Of a DNA stretch of 64,000 nt, positions 10,120-21,872 are shown piece by piece. The translations under genes were made by a program, and so were the position numbers. Source of the stretch: Nemertoderma westbladi (lineage: Eukaryota > Xenacoelomorpha > Nemertodermatida > Nemertodermatidae). The notes under the pieces are model-generated. The model did no database searches, was not told where the DNA came from, and worked only from the letters and a program-made list of their open reading frames with translations. Within the stretch, counting starts at the first letter, position 1. Every line of letters starts with the position of its first letter. The stretch spans positions 43,152-107,151 of the forward strand of contig JAUCBJ010007946.1 of NCBI GenBank assembly GCA_032718475.1. The letters run 5' to 3'.

Positions 10120-10875
10120 GGGAAGATGTGCGGTACATAGAATTGGAGCGCATCCCAGATGTTTTTGTGCCTGTATCTGCAGATAGTTGATTATTAGTAT
10201 TTAACTACCCCAACTGTGTTAACAGATGAAGCCAATTCGGCCGCCCATAAACAATTAATTATTAGTCGGCTTCAATGTAATTTTTCGAACATTCAAGGAG
10301 ATTATGTAAATCTCCATCATATTACTCCAATGCTAAGTTTCCATTCTTTCCATTGATAAGAAAATGAAAAATTTGTTGATGTTGACCAATGAGAAGAAAG
10401 AGTGAAATAGACAGACATAGAGATATATAGATAGGTAGTTATATACATACATATACCCCCATGATATACATATTTTCGATATTTCATATACATAAATCAT
10501 TTTGGGATCATGTTTCCCACATAACATGCTTGCTTTGAACGAACCTGCCAATTTACTCTTTCAATGTATACCAATTCAATTATTGTTCTAGGGTAGGGGT
10601 TACAAGCAAGGATCATCAGTCATTCCTGCAGGGTGAGGTTGGGTTTTGGCAATAAGATGTTACGGGTTGTGCAAGTTAGGCCTAATTTGTTAAATGAACA
10701 TGTATCTAATGTAATATGTACCCTGCGTGGCTACCTGGTGTAAATACTGTCAATCAAGCGATCTGATACAATATTCATAGCTTGACAACTGAGAAAAAAA
10801 ATTAGCATTATAGTATACCTTTAAGTATAGGTTTTCGTTATATAATAATGTAATTGTATATGGTAAATTTTTTAG
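10120..10875 (+). other. Rest of the exon 5-6 intron
   Basis: No coding sequence. It holds simple-sequence stretches (GACAGACATAGAGATATATAG near 10405; TATACATACATATA near 10440) and one TAGGCCTA palindrome at 10677. It ends in the exon 6 acceptor TTTTTTAG. The minus-strand open frames here match nothing I recognise. Confidence 0.6.
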
Positions 10876-11066
10876 GTTTAACTTTCCCGGCGGAAAACCC
10901 TCCGCTAACTTTGATACTTGGTCAATAGCAATGCTAACAGTCTTCCAGATTCTCACTGGTGAGGATTGGAACGCTGTGATGTACAACGGAATATACAGTC
11001 TGTCTAGTGGGGGGAAGGCCTGGAGCATGCTTGCTTCTGTGTACTTCATTCTTCTATGCCTGATAG
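10876..11066 (+). CDS. Cav2: Cav2 alpha-1, exon 6 (domain II pore and S6)
   Basis: Completes the split arginine and reads [20 protein letters not shown], then the pore loop [19 protein letters not shown] with the selectivity-filter glutamate of domain II (GEDW). S6 follows ([15 protein letters not shown]), and the exon ends in a split glycine at ATAG|GTGAGT. The pore is fully conserved, while the S6-proximal loop (YSLSSGGKA in place of the usual SQGGAQ…) is divergent. Confidence 0.95.
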
Positions 11067-11330
11067 GTGAGTAAGCGCAGCTCTCCGTTTAGTATAAACG
11101 TCACTTTTGAACTTCTCCATCCGTCAGTCTGTTGGCCGTCCCACCAGATGAGTACGAGGATGGCATCGATATAAAGCTTTGGTGGTGGGTTGTTATTTGT
11201 TCTGTTGGTAATTTGTTAATTATAATTTATACCCAGGAACTGGTGAAAAATGACTAGTGCAATTCAATTAGTTAAATTACTAAATATATGTATTTATTCA
11301 TTATATAATATTTATTAATGTGTTTTGCAG
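11067..11330 (+). other. Intron between exons 6 and 7
   Basis: Short 264-bp intron with ordinary GTGAGT…TTTTGCAG boundaries. I see no features in it. Confidence 0.6.
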
Positions 11331-11452
11331 GAAATTACACGTTATTAAACGTATTTTTGGCCATCGCTGTCGATAACTTAGCTAGCGCACAGCAACTTAC
11401 GAAGGCAGAGGAAAGAGAAGAATTGGAAAAACAACTTAAAAACAATATTCAG
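11331..11452 (+). CDS. Cav2: Cav2 alpha-1, exon 7 (end of domain II S6, start of II-III linker)
   Basis: Reads [20 protein letters not shown], the near-invariant Cav S6 end, then [20 protein letters not shown] and Q, the charged start of the II-III linker. GNYTLLN…NLA.AQ.LT is the Cav2 form; Cav1 has GNYILLN…NLADAESLT. It ends in phase 0 at ATTCAG|GTTCAG, a weak donor with T at +3. An open frame continues into the intron to 11548, so a retained-intron form cannot be excluded, but the homology stops at the donor. Confidence 0.92.
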
Positions 11453-11587
11453 GTTCAGTTCACCTTATCTATAAACCTTGACCTACCGTACATCCTGCTG
11501 CTCTTGTTCATTTGCTTGGACATCCCATTTGACTCCCAGACTGTTTAAGTGTAGTACAATGCTGCCGGCCTTACTGCCTGAATAAAA

Positions 11588-11614
11588 GGGGGGGGGGGGG
11601 GGGGGGGGGGGGGG
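11588..11614 (+). repeat. Poly-G tract (27 G)
   Basis: An uninterrupted run of 27 guanines in the exon 7-8 intron, followed by a small hairpin (CCGGTGGAGTACAGTTCTACCGG region). Other long G or C runs occur at 16562-16579, 62159-62167, 62589-62602, 62633-62647 and 63926-63946. Confidence 0.95.
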
Positions 11615-12323
11615 TCCGGTGGAGTACAGTTCTACCGGTTTATGGTCAACACTTCGAAAGACCATGTCAACACTTCGAAAAGGATTTGATGTGGTTAGGG
11701 TAGGTTATAGAATTAGTATATGGCAGTAAGAATATAAGGACAACTTATTATATAAGTTTCTTAGTAATAAGGAATAATATTGCGAAATATATGAATTACT
11801 TTGGTACTATCATTTCATATAATAGATTTTCGTTACCGGTGAAGAAACTGCTTGATTTGTTTCTGCCCTAAATCGTTGAACTCTGCCATCTCAGCCTGTT
11901 GACGTGTATCCCGAATTAATTAAACGCCACTAATTGAATGCCACCCCAAATCAGATGATTTAACACCAAAATAAATTATTTTGCACCAAATATATATTTT
12001 TTTGTAGCACCAATTCGCATCCCCCAAATTTGAATATCCTTCTCACCAAAAACAATTATTCGTCCCCCAAAAACAATTATTCATCCCCCAAAAACAATTA
12101 TTGATTCCCCAAAAACAATTATTCATCCCCCAAAAATAATTACTTGTCAACCTAAAAAAATTATTCCAGCACCAAATATTTTATATTAACTACGCTTTGG
12201 TCAGTTGCCATGCTTCAGTTACAGTATTCGTATCGATAGGCCTATTGCCTATCTATTATTGCCTATGGCGTATTACTTATTCTGTTATTAGGTTTCAGTA
12301 TTACGGCAGTACTGAAGTTTTCA

Positions 12324-12556
12324 GATAGGGGGGGAAACTGGACGCAAAAAAAATTCATCCTTCTCCAGAGGAAATTCGACGCAAGTAACAGCTGATTCTT
12401 CTCAAAAATAAAACTGTAACCTGTTCTATTGTGTTTAGTTTATTGTTAAAATAACGTGCCACTGTAACCTGCTCCTTTCCCTAAATTGAGAATTTAACAT
12501 TGAGGCGGGATATTAATTCGCCAAGGCGGGTTTTGCGTCCAATTTCCCCTCCTGTC
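12324..12556. mobile_element. MITE nested in the foldback-like element
   Basis: A 26-bp terminal inverted repeat: the left end, 12324-12349, reads GATAGGGGGGGAAACTGGAC and the right end, read on the minus strand from 12556, GACAGGAGGGGAAATTGGAC; both continue GCAAAA, with about three mismatches. The 233-bp element has no coding capacity and lies between the arms of the foldback-like structure. Confidence 0.7.
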
Positions 12557-12588
12557 TCGAAGTTTATATCTAAATTCCAGTATTTATT

Positions 12589-12835
12589 TTGGGGGATTAT
12601 GTATTTATTTTGGGCAAAAATGTATTTGTTTTGGGGGAAAATGTATTTTTATTTTGGGGGATAATGTATTTGTTTTGGGGGGGAATGTATTTGTTTTGGG
12701 CGAAAATGTATTTGTTTTGGGGGAAAATGTATTCGTTTTGGGGGAAAATGTATTTGTTTTGGTTGAAAATCTATTTGTTTTGGGGGAAAATGTATTTATT
12801 TTGGGCGAAAATATATTTGTTTTGGGAAAATTTTT
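12589..12835 (+). repeat. Degenerate 22-24-bp tandem repeat (right arm of foldback)
   Basis: About ten to eleven units of the type TTTTGGGGGAAAATGTATTTG with small length changes. The two open frames across it read VLGENVFVLGENVF and similar, and are artefacts of the repeat. Confidence 0.85.
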
Positions 12836-13265
12836 AATTATTTGGGGGATTTGTCATTTATTTTGGTGCTAATAATTGGTTTTGGGGAGCATTTATTTAT
12901 TTTGGTATTGAATAATTTGTTTTTGGTGTTGAAAAATTTGTTTTGGTGTTTGAATAATTTATTTGGGGTGACTTTATTTTACAATCATTATTTGTCACAT
13001 TATTTAATTTGGTGGCATATTCGGTTTACACCGAATGGGGGTGTATATAATAATATTTATTCATTATTTAATTTGGTGTAAAATAATTTTTTTGGTGATA
13101 TTCTCATCAATTTTGAGATAACTTTAATTGGTAGCCTTAATTAAATTGTAACTAAAATAAATACGAAATTTTGTTTTCGTTTTTATTATTATTTCATTAT
13201 TATTTTTATGTGGTAACAGTGGCACTAAATTATTTTCGAAGTGTTGACTATTTCGAAGAGTTGAC

Positions 13266-14448
13266 GCGGAATCATGCTGCCTACAAGCTACTGATTGCTG
13301 TATGATGCCTGCCTGTATTATTTTGTAATGTAAGCTGGCTTTGCTTGGTGTAACCCCGAGTTTCAAAATATTACCCAATCTAATATAGCACAATATGTAA
13401 ATAAATAACAAACAACATTAACTCACTATCTATAAATGCCTTTCTAATGTAAATTTGGTATGTAATTTTTTCTTACAAAGTTGTTACATCAGTAACAACT
13501 AAGAAAGTCTACACGTATGAATTTTTAACATTATGAATTGCTTCTATGATAGTGGAGATCAATTATTCATTAACTTACCTTGAATAACATGAAGTTAAAC
13601 TGTTAACAGACATGACGTATTTTAGCACGTTAAAACATATATATATTCTCATTTTTGGAAATATATGTTAAATGTTTATGATCAATATGACATCATTGGC
13701 AATAATAATTATTTATTACTTGGGAAAAAAGAGTACAACTTTTTTTTCATTATTCTTGAGGCATTTTATTTACCGAGCGCCTGGGAGGTTAATAAATGGT
13801 CGAGAGAATATTGAAAAAATAATATTCTGCGTTTTTTTATTTTTTAAACTTTTTTAAATTTTTAAATTTTAATTTTTAAATTTTTAAACGTAATTTTATT
13901 CTTAAATTGGTACTATTTTGTTGCTCAATTCTTTAATAAAAGATAGTGCAAATATTTATTACGAAAACTAAAAGAGCCGCTTAACTACACAAACCAATAT
14001 TGGATATTGAGTTCCGTTTTGAAGTACGCTTTGCAGACACTAAAATTGCAATAAATTCTGAGTGTGTGAAGGGATTTTGCTTAAATTACGTGGAAACCTT
14101 TTCTACTTCGATGCTCTTTAAACACATGCAATATAATTCAAGAGATTCCACCAAAAATATTTTAACTTACTTTTTTCGCCGGGAAAAATCCAATTGATAA
14201 CTTTTTTTATCTTGGGAAAAAGTACTTTTTCTCCCGATTTGATGTATATTCGAGCGAAAAAGTAACAATTTAAGATTAAAATTACTATTTTTAATATTCT
14301 ATTAATTAATAATTTGGAAGGGTTTACTGTGGAAGATCACCCATGGTGGTGAACAGGCATTCCTTGGCTTAACGAGCCTAAAAGATTCTCCCATTCATTA
14401 ATTTATTTTGCCCACTTGCGGACGTTATTGTTATATTTTACTTTATAG
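13266..14448 (+). other. 3' part of the exon 7-8 intron
   Basis: Very AT-rich, with a low-complexity block of TTTTTAAA-type sequence at about 13837-13890. No coding sequence is recognised; the minus-strand frame at 13124-13411 and the plus frame at 14000-14197 have no familiar motif. Ends in TACTTTATAG before exon 8. Confidence 0.6.
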
Positions 14449-14807
14449 AATGCCTCTCCAATTCCATCCAAGGCACCTAGTCCAAAATTTATACACCCAG
14501 AAAAGGTGAAGACCACCAATCAATTATCAGTGCCAGATGAGAAACCACACGGGGTATTCAACGAAGCTTATCTCGACAACGAAGGTAGCCACCACCAACA
14601 ACACAATCCCTCAGAGCCGTATAGCGTGTCTTTCAGACTGGACAATAAATCATTGGAGGCTGATGGTGTGCCTACGACGCCCCCCAAGATAAGTAGACTG
14701 GACAAAATGAAAGGCATCACAGATGAAGATAACCCCGGTGATGACGACGATGGCCCCGTACCTATACTCCCTTATACATCTCTATTTATTTTGAGCTCCA
14801 CAAACAA
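14449..14807 (+). CDS. Cav2: Cav2 alpha-1, exon 8 (II-III linker)
   Basis: Codes for most of the cytoplasmic linker between domains II and III: NASPIPSKAPSPKFIHPEKV, a polar low-homology middle, then an acidic run (DEDNPGDDDDGP). It ends in VPILPYTSLFILSSTN, which matches the conserved Cav2 entry to domain III (KPMLPYSSMFILSPTN in cacophony). The linker is short (about 160 residues together with the end of exon 7) compared with vertebrate Cav2, and I see no obvious synprint-like block. It ends two bases into a codon at ACAA|GTAAGA. Confidence 0.93.
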
Positions 14808-16135
14808 GTAAGATGCATAGCAACATCTAAGCCGCAGTTGTTACTAGTTTTTTTTACAGTTATTGTATTATTTTTTACGACGATTAAACAACCTCGAAAT
14901 GAGAACAGATGTCATGTTCGTTTACAGATGTTTGAGAGTGGTTGTTTGCGGGAATAATAATCGAACATTTTAATGCGACCACAGAAGATTTATATGATCA
15001 CTGAGATTTTATATAATCACTGATATTTTATAGGATCACTGATATTTTATAGGGATCACCGATATTTTATAGGATCACTGATATTTTATAGGATCACTGT
15101 TATTTTATAGGATCACTGATATTTTATAGGATCACTGATATTTTATAGGATCACTGATATTTTATAGGATCACTGATATTTTATAGGATCACTTATATAT
15201 TATAGGATCACTGATATTTTATAGGATCACTGATATTTTATAGGATCACTGATATTTTATAGGATCACTGATATTTTATATGATCACTGATATTTTATAG
15301 GATCACTGATATTTTATAGGATCACTGATATTTTATAGGATCACTGATATTTTATAGGATCACTGATATTTTATAGGATCACTGATATTTTATAGGATCA
15401 CTGATATTTTATAGGATCACTGATATTTTATAGGATCACTGATATTTTATAGGATCACTGATATTTTATAGGATCACTGATATTTTATAGGATCACTGAT
15501 ATTTTATAGGATCACTGATAATTTATAGGATCACTGATATTTTATAGGATCACTGATATTTTATAGGATCACTGATATTTTATAGGATCACTGATAATTT
15601 ATAGGATCACTGATATTTTATAGGATCACTGATATTTTATAGGATCACTGATATTTTATAGGATCACTGATATTTTATAGGATCACTGATATTTTATAGG
15701 ATCACTGATATTTTATAGGATCACTTATATATTATAGGATCACTGATATTTTATAGGATCACTTATATATTATAGGATCACTGATATTTTATAGGATCAC
15801 TGATATTTTATAGGATCACTGATATTTTATAGGATCACTGATATTTTATAGGATCACTGATATTTTATATGATCACTGATATTTTATAGGATCACTGATA
15901 TTTTATAGGATCACTGATATTTTATAGGATCACTGATATTTTATAGGATCACTGATATTTTATAGGATCACTGACATTTTATAGGTTCACTGATATTTTA
16001 TAGGATCACTGATATTTTATAGGATCACTGATATTTTATAGGATTACTGATAGTACGATGGTAAAATTAGTAACATTTCATACGATCATTAATATTTCAT
16101 ACCATTTTATTAATATTTTATGTGATTATTTGCAG
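14808..16135 (+). other. Intron between exons 8 and 9
   Basis: About 80% of this 1.3-kb intron is the 19-bp array listed separately. The flanks are AT-rich, and the last 85 bp before exon 9 contain degenerate sequence of similar composition. The acceptor is ATTATTTGCAG. Confidence 0.7.
14991..16052 (+). repeat. 19-bp minisatellite (about 55 copies)
   Basis: Unit GATCACTGATATTTTATAG, very homogeneous, with variants ACTTATATATTATAG, TATATGATC and GATAATTTATAG. Unlike the three donor-anchored arrays it does not touch an exon: it starts 183 bp after the exon 8 donor and ends 84 bp before exon 9. Each unit contains TTTTATAG followed by GATC. Confidence 0.96.
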
Positions 16136-16265
16136 GATTCGCATTGGAGCCCATTATATTGTAAATATGCGACACTTTGAGAACGTAATTCTTTCTCTTA
16201 TAATTCTGAGCAGTATCTCATTGGCGTTGGAAAGTCCTATTTATGTTAATGGTGATTTGAACAAT
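16136..16265 (+). CDS. Cav2: Cav2 alpha-1, exon 9 (domain III S1)
   Basis: Completes a lysine and reads IRIGAHYIVNMRHFENVILS, then LIILSSISLALESPIYVNGD and LNN. It covers the pre-S1 helix and S1 of domain III (cacophony: [34 protein letters not shown]). Ends in phase 0 at AACAAT|GTGAGT. The region just after S1 is shorter and different from cacophony. Confidence 0.94.
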
Positions 16266-16465
16266 GTGAGTGAAAAAAGTTCCTGCCTTATTTTGTAACT
16301 ATATTGATGACTATTACTATTGTATTTACTATTTAAGTGATGAACGAATTGAATTACTTCGTAAAATTTGAAAGGGCGAATATATATTTTTTAATTTATT
16401 CGCTAAAATTCACTATTATAATAAAACCGTTAAGATAGCTGTAAAAACATTCATTATGTTTTTAG

Positions 16466-16525
16466 GTGATTCAAAAATTAGACTATGGTTTTACTGCTGT
16501 TTTCCTGATGGAGTTTTGTTTAAAG
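16466..16525 (+). CDS. Cav2: Cav2 alpha-1, exon 10 (domain III S2)
   Basis: A 60-bp exon of exactly 20 codons, VIQKLDYGFTAVFLMEFCLK, which aligns with the Cav2 domain III S2 start (ILNYFDYAFTGVFTIEMLLK). Bounded by TTTTAG and AAG|GTAAGT. Being a multiple of three it could be skipped without a frameshift, but skipping would remove most of S2. It is too short to be found without homology. Confidence 0.94.
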
Positions 16526-16561
16526 GTAAGTAAATTTCAAGTGTGTAGTGGCGAATAGTAA

Positions 16562-16579
16562 GGGGGGGGGGGGGGGGGG
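16562..16579 (+). repeat. Poly-G tract (18 G)
   Basis: Eighteen consecutive G in the exon 10-11 intron, 36 bp after the exon 10 donor. Confidence 0.95.
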
Positions 16580-16809
16580 ACCAAAACAATCGACTTGTGT
16601 TAGAAATAGTGAAAGGAAACTAATTCCATTATTAAGCATTATTGTTGAATCAGAAACATTTCGATCCGACCCAATTGTTAGAACTTGTCATTTCATTCAT
16701 TTTATTGTCTAGTTCGGTAGGGTTTCGGTCAAGACAATATTGTTAAATATAGACAATAATATTAAAGTTGTTGTTTACTTATTTTTGCTACATTATATTT
16801 CCCGTTCAG

Positions 16810-16919
16810 GTAACAGACTTGGGATTGGTTTTGCATCCTGGTGCTTATTTTCGTGACGGATGGAATATAATTGACGCGGTCGCTTGTATTTGCGCTACAA
16901 TCAGTGTAATACTACAATT
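16810..16919 (+). CDS. Cav2: Cav2 alpha-1, exon 11 (domain III S2 end and S3)
   Basis: Reads VTDLGLVLHPGAYFRDGWNI, then IDAVACICATISVILQ and a split leucine. It corresponds to cacophony VDLGVILHPGSYLREFWNIMDAVVVICAAVSF. The S3 acidic residue in WNIIDAV is kept. Preceded by CCGTTCAG and followed by the donor ATT|GTAAGA. Confidence 0.94.
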
Positions 16920-16979
16920 GTAAGACTTTATTTCTATTGTAAAACATATTTAATTGAAACAAAAATACATTTAATATTT

Positions 16980-17170
16980 AATACAACTGTCAATTTAAGA
17001 TTGTTACCTAAGAAATAATGAGTTAAACAAAATGTAAGGTTGTTTTAATTAATTATAAGTTGAGTTACAATAATGTAAGGTTGTTTCAAAAAGTAAAGCT
17101 TCAGTAATGTAATGATTGTTTCCATTAAATATAATGTTAAGCTACAATAATGTAGGTTGTTACTAAATCT
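16980..17170 (+). repeat. Short degenerate tandem repeat in the exon 11-12 intron
   Basis: Three to four imperfect copies of about 45-50 bp sharing AGTTACAATAATGTAAGGTTG and variants (near 17062, 17105, 17140). It has no coding potential. It is the only other repeat close to exon 12. Confidence 0.5.
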
Positions 17171-17185
17171 AATTTGTTTCCAAAG

Positions 17186-17282
17186 GACGGACGTTGGTGG
17201 TAGCGCAGGTGGAATTAGATCTTTGCGGGTTTTAAGAGTTCTTCGGCCACTGAAAACGATTAAACGGGTTCCCAAACTAAAG
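17186..17282 (+). CDS. Cav2: Cav2 alpha-1, exon 12 (domain III S4 voltage sensor)
   Basis: Completes a leucine and reads [20 protein letters not shown], then [12 protein letters not shown]. This is the domain III S4 segment with its every-third-residue basic ladder; [22 protein letters not shown] is nearly invariant in Cav channels and continues in exon 13 with AVFDCVV. The exon therefore ends in phase 0 at CTAAAG|GTTGGT (17282/17283). The last 18 bases (RVPKLK codons) together with the first 15 intronic bases are the unit of the following 37-kb array. The frame stays open into the array to 17612. Confidence 0.95.
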
Positions 17283-20200
17283 GTTGGTTATTATTTACGG
17301 GTTCCCAAACTAAAGGTTAGTTATTATTTACGGGTTCCCAAACTAAAGTTTAGTTATTATTTACGGGTTCCCAAACTAAAGGTGGGTTATTATTTACGGG
17401 TTCCCAAACTAAAGTTTGGTTATTATTTACGGGTTCCCAAACTAAAGGTTAGTTATTATTTACGGGTTCCCAAACTAAAGGTTAGTTATTATTTACGGGT
17501 TCCCAAACTAAAGGTGGGTTATTATTTACGGGTTCCCAAACTAAAGGTTAGTTATTATTTACGGGTTCCCAAACTAAAGTTTGGTTATTATATTTACGGG
17601 TTCCCAAACTAAGGGTTGGTTATTATTTACGGATTCCCAAACTAAAGGTTAGTTATTATTTACGGGTTCCCAAACTAAAGGTTGGTTATTATTTACGGGT
17701 TCCCAAACTAAAGTTTAGTTATTCTTTACGGGTTCCCAAACTAAAGGTTGGTTATTATTTACGGGTTCCCAAACTAAAGTTTGGTTATTATTTACGGGTT
17801 CCCAAACTAAGGGTTGGTTATTATTTACGGGTTCCCAAACTAAAGGTTGGTTATTATTTACGGGTTCCCAAACTAAAGTTTAGTTATTCTTTACGGGTTC
17901 CCAAACTAAAGGTTGGTTATTATTTACGGGTTCCCAAACTAAAGTTTGGTTATTATTTACGGGTTCCCAAACTAAGGGTTGGTTATTATTTACGGGTTCC
18001 CAAACTAAAGGTTGGTTATTATTTACGGGTTCCCAAACTAAGGTTTAGTTATTATTTACGGGTTCCCAAACTAAAGGTTAGTTATTATTTACGGGTTCCC
18101 AAACTAAAGTTTGGTTATTATTTACGGGTTCCCAAACTAAAGGTTGGTTATTATATTTACGGGTTCCCAAACTAAAGGTTGGTTATTATTTACGGGTTCC
18201 CAAACTAAAGTTTAGTTATTATTTACGGGTTCCCAAACTAAAGGTTGGTTATTATATTTACGGGTTCCCAAACTAAAGGTTGGTTATTATTTACGGGTTC
18301 CCAAACTAAAGTTTGGTTATTATTTACGGGTTCCCAAACTAAAGGTTGGTTATTATTTACGGGTTCCCAAACTAAAGGTGGGTTATTATTTACGGGTTCC
18401 CAAACTAAAGTATAGTTATTATTTACGGGTTCCCAAACTAAAGGTTGGTTATTATATTTACGGGTTCCCAAACTAAAGGTGGGTTATTATTTACGGGTTC
18501 CCAAACTAAAGTATAGTTATTATTTACGGGTTCCCAAACTAAAGGTTGGTTATTATTTACGGGTTCCCAAACTAAAGGTTAGTTATTATTTACGGGTTCC
18601 CAAACTAAAGTTTGGTTATTATATTTACGGGTTCCCAAACTAAAGTTTGGTTATTATTTACGGGTTCCCAAACTAAAGGTTAGTTATTATTTACGGGTTC
18701 CCAAACTAAAGGTTAGTTATTATTTACGGGTTCCCAAACTAAAGGTTGGTTATTATTTACGGGTTCCCAAACTAAAGGTTAGTTATTATTTACGGGTTCC
18801 CAAACTAAAGTTTGGTTATTATATTTACGGGTTCCCAAACTAAAGGTTAGTTATTATATTTACGGGTTCCCAAACTAAAGTTTAGTTATTATTTACGGGT
18901 TCCCAAACTAAAGGTTGGTTATTATTTACGGGTTCCCAAACTAAAGGTTGGTTATTATTTACGGGTTCCCAAACTAAAGGTTGGTTATTATTTACGGGTT
19001 CCCAAACTAAAGGTTGGTTATTATATTTACGGGTTCCCAAACTAAAGGTTAGTTATTATATTTACGGGTTCCCAAACTAAAGTTTAGTTATTATTTACGG
19101 GTTCCCAAACTAAAGGTTGGTTATTATTTACGGGTTCCCAAACTAAAGGTTGGTTATTATTTACGGGTTCCCAAACTAAAGGTTGGTTATTATTTACGGG
19201 TTCCCAAACTAAAGGTTGGTTATTATATTTACGGGTTCCCAAACTAAAGGTTGGTTATTATTTACGGGTTCCCAAACTAAAGGTTGGTTATTATTTACGG
19301 GTTCCCAAACTAAAGGTTGGTTATTATTTACGGGTTCCCAAACTAAAGGTTGGTTATTATTTACGGGTTCCCAAACTAAAGGTTAGTTATTATTTACGGG
19401 TTCCCAAACTAAAGGTTGGTTATTATTTACGGGTTCCCAAACTAAATGTTAGTTATTATTTACGGGTTCCCAAACTAAAGGTTGGTTATTATTTACGGGT
19501 TCCTAAACTAAAGGTGGGTTATTATTTACGGATTCCCAAACTAAAGGTTGGTTATTATTTACGGGTTCCCAAACTAAAGGTTGGTTATTATATTTACGGG
19601 TTCCCAAACTAAAGGTTGGTTATTATTTACGGGTTCCCAAACTAAAGGTTAGTTATTATATTTACGGGTTCCCAAACTAAAGGTTGGTTATTATTTACGG
19701 GTTCCCAAACTAAAGGTTGGTTATTATATTTACGGGTTCCCAAACTAAAGGTTGGTTATTATTTACGGGTTCCCAAACTAAAGTTTGGTTATTATATTTA
19801 CGGGTTCCCAAACTAAAGGTTGGTTATTATTTACGGGTTCCCAAACTAAAGGTTGGTTATTATTTACGGGTTCCCAAACTAAAGGTTGGTTATTATTTAC
19901 GGGTTCCCAAACTAAAGGTTAGTTATTATTTACGGGTTCCCAAACTAAAGTTTAGTTATTATATTTACGGGTTCCCAAACTAAAGGTTAGTTATTATTTA
20001 CGGGTTCCCAAACTAAAGGTTAGTTATTATTTACGGGTTCCCAAACTAAAGGTTAGTTATTATTTACGGGTTCCCAAACTAAAGGTTAGTTATTATTTAC
20101 GGGTTCCCAAACTAAAGGTTGGTTATTATTTTCGGATTCCCAAACTAAAGGTTAGTTATTATTTACGGGTTCCCAAACTAAAGTATAGTTATTATTTACG

Positions 20201-21872
20201 GGTTCCCAAACTAAAGGTTAGTTATTATTTACGGGTTCCCAAACTAAAGTATAGTTATTATTTACGGGTTCCCAAACTAAAGGTTAGTTATTATTTACGG
20301 GTTCCCAAACTAAAGGTTGGTTATTATTTACGGGTTCCCAAACTAAAGGTGGGTTATTATTTACGGGTTCCCAAACTAAAGTATAGTTATTATTTACGGG
20401 TTCCCAAACTAAAGGTTGGTTATTATATTTACGGGTTCCCAAACTAAAGGTGGGTTATTATTTACGGGTTCCCAAACTAAAGTATAGTTATTATTTACGG
20501 GTTCCCAAACTAAAGGTTGGTTATTATTTACGGGTTCCCAAACTAAAGTTTGGTTATTATTTACGGATTCCCAAACTAAAGGTTAGTTATTATTTACGGG
20601 TTCCCAAACTAAAGTTTGGTTATTATATTTACGGGTTCCCAAACTAAAGTTTGGTTATTATTTACGGGTTCCCAAACTAAAGGTTAGTTATTATTTACGG
20701 GTTCCTAAACTAAAGGTGGGTTATTATTTACGGATTCCCAAACTAAAGGTTGGTTATTATTTACGGGTTCCCAAACTAAAGGTTGGTTATTATATTTACG
20801 GGTTCCCAAACTAAAGGTTGGTTATTATTTACGGGTTCCCAAACTAAAGGTTAGTTATTATATTTACGGGTTCCCAAACTAAAGGTTGGTTATTATTTAC
20901 GGGTTCCCAAACTAAAGGTTGGTTATTATATTTACGGGTTCCCAAACTAAAGGTTGGTTATTATTTACGGGTTCCCAAACTAAAGTTTGGTTATTATATT
21001 TACGGGTTCCCAAACTAAAGGTTGGTTATTATTTACGGGTTCCCAAACTAAAGGTTGGTTATTATTTACGGGTTCCCAAACTAAAGGTTGGTTATTATTT
21101 ACGGGTTCCCAAACTAAAGGTTGGTTATTATTTACGGGTTCCCAAACTAAAGGTTAGTTATTATTTACGGGTTCCCAAACTAAAGTTTAGTTATTATATT
21201 TACGGGTTCCCAAACTAAAGGTTAGTTATTATTTACGGGTTCCCAAACTAAAGGTTAGTTATTATTTACGGGTTCCCAAACTAAAGGTTAGTTATTATTT
21301 ACGGGTTCCCAAACTAAAGGTTAGTTATTATTTACGGGTTCCCAAACTAAAGGTTGGTTATTATTTACGGGTTCCCAAACTAAAGGTTAGTTATTATTTA
21401 CGGGTTCCCAAACTAAAGTTTAGTTATTATATTTACGGGTTCCCAAACTAAAGGTTAGTTATTATATTTACGGGTTCCCAAACTAAAGGTTAGTTATTAT
21501 TTACGGGTTCCCAAACTAAAGGTTAGTTATTATTTACGGGTTCCCAAACTAAGGTTTGGTTATTATATTTACGGGTTCCCAAACTAAAGGTTGGTTATTA
21601 TTTACGGGTTCCCAAACTAAAGGTTAGTTATTATTTACGGGTTCCCAAACTAAAGGTTAGTTATTATTTACGGGTTCCTAAACTAAAGGTTAGTTATTAT
21701 TTACGGGTTCCCAAACTAAAGGTTGGTTATTATATTTACGGGTTCCCAAACTAAAGGTTAGTTATTATTTACGGGTTCCCAAACTAAAGTTTGGTTATTA
21801 TTTACGGGTTCCCAAACTAAAGGTTGGTTATTATTTACGAGTTCCCAAACTAAAGGTTGGTTATTATTTACT

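Larger units (their letters stand above)
11645..13265. mobile_element. Foldback-like inverted-repeat element
   Basis: The left side has two copies of GTCAACACTTCGAAA (11645-11659, 11666-11680); the right side has inverted copies TTTCGAAGTGTTGAC and TTTCGAAGAGTTGAC (about 13234-13265). Inside these, the left arm (about 11910-12185) is built of short repeats such as CCCCCAAAAACAATTATTC, and the right arm (about 12575-13135) of the complementary type (TTTTGGGGGAAAATGTATTTG, TTTGGTGTTGAATAATTTG). Long inverted arms made of internal tandem repeats are the hallmark of foldback elements. No transposase frame is visible. Exact ends and target duplication are not certain. The 60-80-codon frames in the right arm only reflect the short repeats. 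Confidence 0.6.

Noticed and set aside
12589-13081. Frames of 72-82 codons rich in VFVLGEN
   Set aside because: They are products of the degenerate short repeat in the foldback arm.
17157-17612. 151-codon frame with ten RVPKLK repeats as an independent gene
   Set aside because: It is exon 12 of the channel read through into its array. The same applies to all RVPKLK frames to 53324 and to the minus-strand LVWEPVNNN frames.
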